A stretch of 8,140 nt of DNA from Tenericutes bacterium ADurb.BinA155 (GTDB lineage Bacteria > Bacillota_I > Bacilli_A > RFN20 > CAG-826). Position 1 is the stretch's first letter; each line of letters starts with the position of its first letter. The notes under the pieces are model-generated. The model did not search any database, was not told the origin of the DNA, and was given only the letters and a program-made list of their open reading frames with translations. The DNA is taken from assembly GCA_002068375.1 (NCBI GenBank), contig MVZL01000050.1, positions 1 through 8,140 of the forward strand, given 5' to 3'. Shown here in pieces: positions 1 to 4,653 of this stretch. A program made the position numbers and the translations under genes.

Positions 1-12
1 ATTACGCTAGAC

Positions 13-44
13 GAAAAAAGCGGACAAGCGCAAGGCTTATCCGC
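13..44 (-). terminator. Intrinsic terminator of tRNA-Val
   Basis: Read on the minus strand, a 10-bp stem (GCGGATAAGC / GCTTGTCCGC, one G-T pair) closes a 5-nt loop and is followed at once by six T residues. It begins 12 nt after the tRNA CCA end and is a textbook rho-independent terminator. Confidence 0.9.
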
Positions 45-56
45 ATTTCTTTCGAT

Positions 57-132
57 TGGTGGGTGCTAAGGGAATCGGACCCATGACCTTCTGTACGTCA
101 AACAGATGCTCTCCCAGCTGAGCTAAACACCC
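57..132 (-). tRNA. tRNA-Val (anticodon GAC)
   Basis: The minus strand folds as a 76-nt cloverleaf with the CCA encoded. The acceptor stem is GGGTGTT/AGCACCC, the D-arm is GCTC-loop-GAGC, and the anticodon stem TCTGT/ACAGA holds loop TTGACGT, so the anticodon is GAC (plus-strand 97-99), decoding GUC and GUU. The variable loop is 5 nt. Two things are odd in the T-arm. The T-loop reads TCCGATT, putting C instead of the nearly invariant U at position 55 (plus-strand G78). The T-stem ATGGG/CCCTT also has a U50-U64 mismatch. Promoter elements lie 34-62 nt upstream and a terminator follows, so it looks like an independent transcription unit. Identity as Val is clear; full function is less certain because of the T-arm changes. 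Confidence 0.93.
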
Positions 133-142
133 AATCGCTAGG

Positions 143-159
143 GCCGTCTCACTGACGGC
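143..159 (-). other. Small hairpin in tRNA-Val 5' leader
   Basis: A perfect 6-bp inverted repeat (GCCGTC / GACGGC, 5-nt loop) lies between the predicted tRNA-Val transcription start and the mature 5' end. It would sit at the extreme 5' end of the precursor and may matter for RNase P processing or precursor stability. That role is inference; only the symmetry is seen. Confidence 0.5.
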
Positions 160-165
160 TACGCT

Positions 166-194
166 ATTATAATAACCCGACCTTGAAGAAACAA
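166..194 (-). promoter_or_regulatory. Sigma-A-type promoter for tRNA-Val
   Basis: On the minus strand a perfect -10 box TATAAT (166-171) is separated by exactly 17 nt from TTGTTT (189-194), a partial match to TTGACA. The predicted start is near 159, giving a leader of about 27 nt before the tRNA. The site lies between the metQ 3' hairpin and the tRNA. Confidence 0.75.
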
Positions 195-204
195 GGGGAG
201 TTTT

Positions 205-252
205 GCTTCCTTCTCTCCGTGAGGATTTCTCGGCACGGAGAGAAAGGGAAGC
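205..252 (-). terminator. Long hairpin after metQ, possible terminator or 3' stabiliser
   Basis: Beginning 4 nt after the metQ stop codon, the minus strand forms a stem of about 17 bp with a 2-nt bulge and a 12-nt loop (arms 205-221 and 234-252). It is followed by AAAACTCC rather than a U-run, so it does not look like a normal intrinsic terminator. It could end transcription inefficiently, protect the metNIQ mRNA 3' end, or allow read-through into tRNA-Val. Confidence 0.55.
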
Positions 253-256
253 GGAC

Positions 257-1105
257 TTAGTCGAGGAGATCGACGTAATGGTAAATGACCGAGTCCCCGA
301 AGGTTTTGCTGATGTAGGTCCCGATCGAGGCATCGCCAAGGGCTTTCACCAAGGCTAAAGTTTTGGCCGACTTCAGATTATCCTTTTTGACCGCGATGAG
401 GTTCGCCCTTAGATCGAGGGTGGCCGCATCGACTTTTTCGCTGAGGGCGATCTTGCTGGTGTAATTCTCTAATCCCGTCATCGCGGTATTGCCCGGGATG
501 ATCCCGAAGCTATAGTCCGGGAGGGCGGCGCATAGCGATGATTCCTTAATGCACTTTAAGCTGCACTTACTGTAATCGGAGCTAAAGGTCACCCCTGAGT
601 TTGGATTGGTGATCGAGAAATTGGTGAAGTTTCCGGAAGCATCATAGTCCGCGGCGTTGATCGTTAGGACGTTATAGGAAGCTAGAAGCTTTAAAGCCCG
701 CTCGATATTGGAAGGGTCATCCACGAGTTCGATCGAATCGCCATCGGCGAGGGTCTTGTGACTCACATTCGAAGCGTAGAGGCAGAGGACCTCGAAATGG
801 ACTTTGCAGGCCGCGGCCAAAGGCACCGTGCCATCATAGGTGGCAAGATAAGGCGCATGCTGGAAATAGTTCGCGTCGTAGTCTCCGCTAGCGACCGCCT
901 CATTCTGCAAACTCCAATCGAGGACGGTGACATTAAGGTCATAGCCCGCGCTCTTCAGGAGTGGCTTCACCGCTTCGTTCAGGATTTTGGCGTGGGGGAT
1001 TTCGGAAGCGCAGACGCTGATGGTGTGCGAGCTATCGCCGCAAGAGGCGAGGCTCCCGCCCACTAAGGCGAGGGTCAGAGGGAGAAGTATTGCTATTTTT
1101 TTCAT
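257..1105 (-). CDS. metQ: Methionine ABC transporter substrate-binding lipoprotein MetQ
   Basis: This 282-residue protein is the extracellular receptor that captures methionine and delivers it to the MetNI importer. The N-terminus is a lipoprotein signal peptide: two lysines, a hydrophobic stretch and lipobox L19-A20-S21-C22, predicting lipid anchoring at Cys22 on the outer face of the membrane. The mature part matches the NlpA/MetQ family: an IPHAKIL stretch near residue 36, DANYFQHAPYL near 77-87 and a DDPSN segment near 130 are characteristic. Length is normal for the family. Its ATG overlaps the metI stop by four bases (ATGA, 1102-1105), indicating translational coupling, and an AAAAGGA ribosome binding site (1114-1120) sits 8 nt upstream. 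It is the last gene of the T-box-controlled metNIQ operon and ends in TAA just before a long hairpin. The family also contains receptors for related substrates, but the Met T-box supports methionine. Confidence 0.94.
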   Translation of the reverse strand: MKKIAILLPLTLALVGGSLASCGDSSHTISVCASEIPHAKILNEAVKPLLKSAGYDLNVTVLDWSLQNEAVASGDYDANYFQHAPYLATYDGTVPLAAACKVHFEVLCLYASNVSHKTLADGDSIELVDDPSNIERALKLLASYNVLTINAADYDASGNFTNFSITNPNSGVTFSSDYSKCSLKCIKESSLCAALPDYSFGIIPGNTAMTGLENYTSKIALSEKVDAATLDLRANLIAVKKDNLKSAKTLALVKALGDASIGTYISKTFGDSVIYHYVDLLD

Positions 1106-1776
1106 GAGTTGATTCCTTTTCTTTTATCGGTCTTTTTGGCTAAGAGAATGCCGCCTTCTTGGATCAGTTGGACCAAAACCACGATGAGGGCGGTGATGAT
1201 GTAGATCATAGGATTGGAGAGATAAGTCGAGGTGTGCTGGATGTAACTTTGATAGGCGAGAGCGATGAGCCCACCCCCACCGAAGTCATAAGCAAACGCC
1301 GTATAACCTAGGATGGAGATCGAGGAGACCGCTAGACCCATGAGGAGCGAAGGCCGCGCTTCCTTGAAGCAGACTTTGTAGAGGATCTGCCGATCGCTCG
1401 CCCCGAAGGAACGAGCCATCTCGACCACCCCGGTCGCGGTCTCACTTAAGGAGGATTCGACCATTCGGGCGACGAAGCCGAAGCTCGCCGCGAATAAGGG
1501 GATGATCATGGTCCACCAGGACCCGGTCCCTTTTTGGAAGATCGCCCGGTTAAGGGGAAGGAGCATCACGATGAGGAGCAAACAGGGAATGCTCCGAACG
1601 ATATTCACTAGTATACCGAGTGGGATATTGATCCACGGATTGGGCCTCGGGCCCTTCTTCCCGGTGAGGTAGAGGAGGCTTCCTAAGGGGAGGCCCACCG
1701 CATAGGCGAGGAAGGTCGCGATGAGGGTCATGAAGATCGTCTCATAGGTCGCTTGCCATAAGGTTCCGATATCCAT
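1102..1776 (-). CDS. metI: Methionine ABC transporter permease MetI
   Basis: This 224-residue integral membrane subunit forms, as a homodimer, the methionine channel of the MetNI importer. Hydrophobic segments are visible near residues 14-37, 52-74, 86-105, 146-163 and 190-210, consistent with the five-helix MetI fold. The cytoplasmic coupling (EAA) loop lies near residues 112-143, with EMARSFGAS followed by FKEARPS; it docks on MetN. The FVARMVESSLSE stretch just before it is typical of MetI. Length is close to the roughly 217 residues usual for the family. The ATG overlaps the metN TAA by one base (TAATG) and is preceded by a near-perfect AGGAGGTGA ribosome binding site inside the metN 3' end. 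The gene ends in TGA overlapping the metQ start. Nothing looks damaged. Confidence 0.95.
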   Translation of the reverse strand: MDIGTLWQATYETIFMTLIATFLAYAVGLPLGSLLYLTGKKGPRPNPWINIPLGILVNIVRSIPCLLLIVMLLPLNRAIFQKGTGSWWTMIIPLFAASFGFVARMVESSLSETATGVVEMARSFGASDRQILYKVCFKEARPSLLMGLAVSSISILGYTAFAYDFGGGGLIALAYQSYIQHTSTYLSNPMIYIITALIVVLVQLIQEGGILLAKKTDKRKGINS

Positions 1777-2750
1777 TAGGCGCTCACCTCCTCATAGGAG
1801 ACTTGGTGAATCTTGAGATAGGAGTAAAGCTTCTCAAGTTGTTTCTTCTCGGCGGGGAGCTTGATGATGAGTTGGCCATAGACTTTGCCTTCGATCACCT
1901 TGCTATCGGCGTATTGGACGCTCACCAAGATCCCGCAGCTTTGGACGATATCGGCGAGAAGCGGGGTGTCGACGGTCCCGTCGAAGCGGAGCCGGAGCAT
2001 CTTATGGTTATCGAGGGTGGACTTGATATGGCCGGCATAGATCAGCTTCTTCGTGATTTCGCTCTGGGGATTAAGGAAGACTTCGCTAAGCGGCCCTTGC
2101 TCCACCAGCTTACTTTGACTAAGGATCGCGACCTTTTGGCAGATCGACTCGACCACGCTCATCTGATGGGAGATGAGGATGATCGTGAGATGAAGGTCGT
2201 GACTAAGTTCTTCTAAGAGGTTCAGCACTCCTTCCGCGGTTTCGGGGTCGAGGGCGGAAGTCGCTTCATCGCTAAGAAGAATCTTCGGTTCGCTCACAAG
2301 AGCCCTTGCGATCGCGACCCGCTGTTTCTCCCCACCGCTTAGGGTCGAAGGATAGGCATGGATCTTCTCCGCTAGCCCCACTTTCTTTAAGGCGGCTAAG
2401 GCTTTCTCCTTCCCGTCTTTTTGGTGGGTTAACGTTAAGGGGAACATCACGTTTTGGAGGACGTCGCTTTGGTCGAGCAGGTTGAAGCCTTGGAAGATCA
2501 TCGCGATCTTATTGCGGTCGCTTCGGGCGATCGGGTGCTTCGGGTCGCTGAGGAGTTTTCCTTCAAAAAGAATTTCTCCTTCGTCGTAGGACTCTAAGCC
2601 ATTGATACAGCGGACCAAGGTGCTTTTGCCCGCGCCCGAAAGGCCAAGGACTCCGAAGATATCGCCCGCGTTGACGTTAAGATTGATGTCATCGAGGACT
2701 TTGTCCTTACCAAAGGACTTGCTGAGATGAGAGATTTCAAGAATCGGCAT
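1776..2750 (-). CDS. metN: Methionine ABC transporter ATP-binding protein MetN
   Basis: This is the cytoplasmic ATPase that powers methionine uptake. From ATG 2750 it has 324 residues. Walker A GLSGAGKST is at 36-44, the Q-loop glutamine is in MIFQGF near 87, the ABC signature LSGGEKQ at 137-143, Walker B ILLSDE at 157-162 followed by the D-loop SALD, and the switch histidine at 195. Residues from about 250 to the end form the NIL (ACT-like) domain, which in MetN proteins binds methionine and inhibits transport when internal methionine is high. All catalytic residues are present. I chose ATG 2750 over the in-frame TTG at 2780 because the latter lies in the U-tract of the T-box terminator and has no ribosome binding site; upstream of ATG 2750 there is only a weak purine-rich GGAAAGAAGAG. 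It is first in the metNIQ operon, under a Met T-box. Confidence 0.95.
   Translation of the reverse strand: MPILEISHLSKSFGKDKVLDDINLNVNAGDIFGVLGLSGAGKSTLVRCINGLESYDEGEILFEGKLLSDPKHPIARSDRNKIAMIFQGFNLLDQSDVLQNVMFPLTLTHQKDGKEKALAALKKVGLAEKIHAYPSTLSGGEKQRVAIARALVSEPKILLSDEATSALDPETAEGVLNLLEELSHDLHLTIILISHQMSVVESICQKVAILSQSKLVEQGPLSEVFLNPQSEITKKLIYAGHIKSTLDNHKMLRLRFDGTVDTPLLADIVQSCGILVSVQYADSKVIEGKVYGQLIIKLPAEKKQLEKLYSYLKIHQVSYEEVSA
1787..1792 (-). promoter_or_regulatory. Strong ribosome binding site of metI
   Basis: AGGAGG (within AGGAGGTGA) lies inside the last codons of metN, 10 nt before the metI ATG. It is a near-perfect anti-16S match, much stronger than the site before metN, and supports the 1776 start. 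Confidence 0.85.
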
Positions 2751-2778
2751 GGCTCTTCTTTCCGTCGGGGCTTTTATC

Positions 2779-2814
2779 AAATAAAAATCCCCGCCATTTT
2801 AAGGACGAGGATTT
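2779..2814 (-). terminator. T-box-controlled terminator upstream of metN
   Basis: AAATCCTCG pairs with CGGGGATTT (9 bp, one G-T pair), followed by TTTTTATTTG on the minus strand. The 5' arm overlaps the 3' half of the antiterminator (2801-2830), so the two structures cannot coexist. This is the standard T-box arrangement in which uncharged tRNA prevents premature termination. Confidence 0.9.
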
Positions 2815-3027
2815 CTCGTGTTACCACCTTAATTCGCTAAGATATCGCTACCTTAACCTTGTCGAGTGCATCTACACCCTTCCGCTTTAATGGGCGGACC
2901 CAGGGGGAACTACTTATCGCTCCCGCGGCTCAGAGGCCATGTTCGTTCTCGTTTCACCTGCCCGTTTCCACCAAGGGGGCTCTCTAGAAGGTTCCGCGAG
3001 GATTACTCTTCCTCGTCTACGCTTTTC
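2779..3027 (-). promoter_or_regulatory. T-box riboswitch, methionine-specific
   Basis: This roughly 250-nt untranslated leader of metNIQ senses uncharged tRNA-Met. The T-box sequence AAGGTGGTAACACGAG (2815-2830) starts the antiterminator, whose helix is AAGG/CCTT plus ACGAG/CTCGT (2801-2830). The TGGT bulge is complementary to an ACCA acceptor end, which fits the A73 of tRNA-Met. In Stem I, GAGG pairs with CCTC on either side of a loop containing GAAC-ATG-G, so the specifier triplet is AUG (2938-2940). AGAGAG and TTGGTGGAAA near 2965-2986 match the conserved Stem I tip that contacts the tRNA elbow. Low methionine charging should favour the antiterminator and expression of the transporter. The T-box class is clear; AUG specificity is read from the loop and agrees with the downstream genes. 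Confidence 0.93.
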
Positions 3028-3033
3028 AACGTT

Positions 3034-3061
3034 ACTATAGGCAGCTTTCGAAAAAAGGCAA
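3034..3061 (-). promoter_or_regulatory. Predicted promoter of the T-box-metNIQ operon
   Basis: On the minus strand TTGCCT (3056-3061) and TATAGT (3034-3039) are spaced by 16 nt. The predicted start is near 3027, immediately before Stem I of the T-box. The elements lie 15-42 nt past the stop codon of the acyltransferase gene. Confidence 0.65.
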
Positions 3062-3075
3062 TCAAAATCGGAAGT

Positions 3076-4344
3076 TCATTTGGGCGAAGGGGCAGGGTGA
3101 TGATGGGATCTCGCTAAAGCGCCCGGCGCGACATCTTCGGTGAGAATCGAGTTAGGGATCAGCATCGCCCCACTTCCGATCGTGACGCCCGCTTTCACCA
3201 AAAGCCCATCGGGCCGGTCCCACTCGGTGAAGCCTTCCTTTAAGGAATAGGTGAATTGGCGTTTCCGATAATCGAGATAATGGGAGCTACAGAAGCAGCC
3301 GACGTTATCGCCTAGCTTCACGTTATCTTCAAAGACAAGGTTTCCGCTAAAATAGTCGCCATCTCCAATCGTGACGTTCGCCCCGAAGCGGGTGGTGCCG
3401 AGCAAATCGACGTAGAGGGTTTTCCCCGCTTTGAAATGCGGGCCCTGCAAGGGGAAAAGAAGCTTCAGGATTTCCTCACGGCGGGTTTCGCTCGTCCTGG
3501 GATCGCTATATTCGCCCGCTAAACGATGGGTGAGCAAAAAGATCCGGCCGAGCTTCAGGTTCCCGACATTCACGAATTGGCCATCGAGGAAGGCCTCATA
3601 TCGGGGCCAACTCCGCTTAAAGCCAAGCCGGGTCAATAAGGCTTTTAACCTCGCCTTTTCTTCAGGCGAATACGGAAGAGCGATCGGATTCGAGACATGA
3701 GGCGTTTCTTCAAGATTCCGTTTTAATGTCGCTGGCTGACCTAAGGCCAAAGAATCCGCGGGGAAAGAAGACGTCATAACGGCCCCGGCCCCGACGACGC
3801 TTTGTTTCCCTAGGCTCACGCCCGAATTGACCGTAACCCCAAAGCCAAGCCACCCATCTTCTTCGATTTTGATGGGGGCGAAACGGATCTTCCCGTTTTT
3901 GCTTTCGGGCGTGGCCGAACCCAAAGTCACGTGAGGTCCGATCCGGACTCTGGAGCCTAAGCTCACTAAGCAAGTGGGATTCACTTGGAGATCGATATTG
4001 GCGAAATCGCCCTTTCCAAAGTCGACTTGGCCGATCAGGAAATTTGCCCCGCCGCGAAGGAGTAAGGAGCCATGATGATGGGGGCAAAGCCAGCGTCTAA
4101 GATGGGCCAAGGCCAAATAGTTCCGGGCTAAGGTCCATAAGGAAGCCTTTTGCTTCAGGGATCCATAGATTTGGCGGTATTGTCGGCAGAGCTCTTCCGA
4201 TAGAGCGACCAAGTGGAGATAACTTGGATCCAGCGGGTCGAAGTAACGGCCTTCATACATCGCTTGGATTTCCTTTAAAGAAAACACCGGAAAACCAAAA
4301 TGGCGATGGAGAAACGTCAGTTTCGCTTTGATCACGCGATCCAT
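3076..4344 (-). CDS. Tandem LbH (maltose/galactoside O-acetyltransferase-like) acyltransferase
   Basis: From ATG 4344 this is a 422-residue protein with two left-handed beta-helix acetyltransferase modules; relatives such as LacA or maltose O-acetyltransferase are about 180-200 residues with one. Module 1 has a Mac-type N-terminal region (about 25-90, with AMYEGRYFDPLDP) and hexapeptide coils (about 98-212) ending in the family-like AGAVMT...LGQPATLKR. Where the family has its catalytic His (GHP or THP), it reads SATPES with a short deletion, so this site is probably inactive. Module 2 has a short helical region (about 270-310) and hexapeptide coils (about 310-412) with CSSHYLDYR, where His355 fits the catalytic position. 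Acetyl-CoA is the likely donor; the acceptor is unknown. No terminator follows; the metNIQ promoter begins 15 nt downstream. An in-frame TTG at 4404 would add 20 residues, but that stretch is AT-rich, lacks an SD and matches no domain. Confidence 0.85.
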   Translation of the reverse strand: MDRVIKAKLTFLHRHFGFPVFSLKEIQAMYEGRYFDPLDPSYLHLVALSEELCRQYRQIYGSLKQKASLWTLARNYLALAHLRRWLCPHHHGSLLLRGGANFLIGQVDFGKGDFANIDLQVNPTCLVSLGSRVRIGPHVTLGSATPESKNGKIRFAPIKIEEDGWLGFGVTVNSGVSLGKQSVVGAGAVMTSSFPADSLALGQPATLKRNLEETPHVSNPIALPYSPEEKARLKALLTRLGFKRSWPRYEAFLDGQFVNVGNLKLGRIFLLTHRLAGEYSDPRTSETRREEILKLLFPLQGPHFKAGKTLYVDLLGTTRFGANVTIGDGDYFSGNLVFEDNVKLGDNVGCFCSSHYLDYRKRQFTYSLKEGFTEWDRPDGLLVKAGVTIGSGAMLIPNSILTEDVAPGALARSHHHPAPSPK

Positions 4345-4380
4345 TGCTATTAATTCAACGCCATTCCTTACGTAAGTCAA
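4345..4380 (-). promoter_or_regulatory. Candidate promoter of the acyltransferase gene, with palindrome
   Basis: TTGACT (4375-4380) and TGAATT (4352-4357) on the minus strand are 17 nt apart. Transcription would begin within a few bases of ATG 4344, giving a leaderless or nearly leaderless mRNA, which agrees with the lack of a ribosome binding site. A perfect 10-bp palindrome CTTACGTAAG (4367-4376) overlaps the edge of the -35 box and could be a regulator site; that is inference. Confidence 0.4.
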
Positions 4381-4437
4381 TGAAATACCATGGATTTTCG
4401 TCAATTTGTTAAGCCGAATCGGAATGCGATGAGGCTC

Positions 4438-4473
4438 AAAAAGAAAAGTCCCAAGGCCTCAAGCTTTGGGACT
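4438..4473 (-). terminator. Intrinsic terminator of tRNA-Thr
   Basis: Minus-strand arms AGTCCCAAAGC and GCCTTGGGACT pair with one internal mismatch around a 5-nt loop, followed by TTTTCTTTTT. It starts 12 nt after the tRNA 3' end and isolates the tRNA from the acyltransferase gene. Confidence 0.9.
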
Positions 4474-4484
4474 GTCTTTTTCGA

Positions 4485-4560
4485 TGGTGCCGACGAGGAG
4501 AATCGAACTTCCAACCTACTGATTACGATTCAGTTGCTCTGCCAATTGAGCTACGTCGGC
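4485..4560 (-). tRNA. tRNA-Thr (anticodon CGT)
   Basis: A 76-nt cloverleaf with encoded CCA is seen on the minus strand. The acceptor stem is GCCGACG/CGTCGGC, the D-arm GCTC/GAGC, and the anticodon stem ACTGA/TCAGT holds loop ATCGTAA, giving anticodon CGU, which reads ACG. The T-loop is a normal TTCGATT. The T-stem GGAAG/CTCCT contains an A51-C63 mismatch and a terminal G-U pair, a mild weakening. It has its own promoter and terminator. Confidence 0.95.
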
Positions 4561-4571
4561 GCGCGGTAATT

Positions 4572-4601
4572 AATATAGACCTAGAAGCCCACTCTTCACA
4601 A
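4572..4601 (-). promoter_or_regulatory. Predicted promoter of tRNA-Thr
   Basis: TTGTGA (4596-4601) and TATATT (4572-4577) on the minus strand are separated by 18 nt. The predicted start is only a few bases upstream of the tRNA 5' end. Confidence 0.6.
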
Positions 4602-4610
4602 GTGAATTAG

Positions 4611-4644
4611 CGAAAGAAGAGGGAGCGGGCGGACCTGCTCCCTC
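4611..4644 (-). terminator. Terminator of the cation ATPase gene
   Basis: A perfect 8-bp stem GAGGGAGC/GCTCCCTC with a 10-nt loop begins 9 nt after the ATPase stop codon and is followed on the minus strand by TTCTTTCG. The U-tract is broken, so efficiency may be moderate. Confidence 0.75.
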
Positions 4645-4653
4645 GTTTTCTGA

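Noticed and set aside
758..1066. Plus-strand open frame opposite metQ, like several others across the window (for example 1803-2216, 5644-5904, 5971-6273, 6833-7153)
   Set aside because: They lie antisense to well-supported genes, have no family resemblance, promoter or ribosome binding site, and are explained by stop-poor codon use on the opposite strand.
2751..2780. Longer metN starting at TTG 2780
   Set aside because: The codon falls in the U-tract of the T-box terminator, has no ribosome binding site, and the ten extra residues precede the normal MetN N-terminus.
2866..3117. Plus-strand open frame across the T-box leader
   Set aside because: The stretch is fully explained by T-box structure on the minus strand; the translated peptide has no recognisable features.
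3710..4087. 125-codon minus-strand frame inside the acyltransferase gene
   Set aside because: It is an out-of-frame shadow; the real frame there encodes clear hexapeptide repeats.
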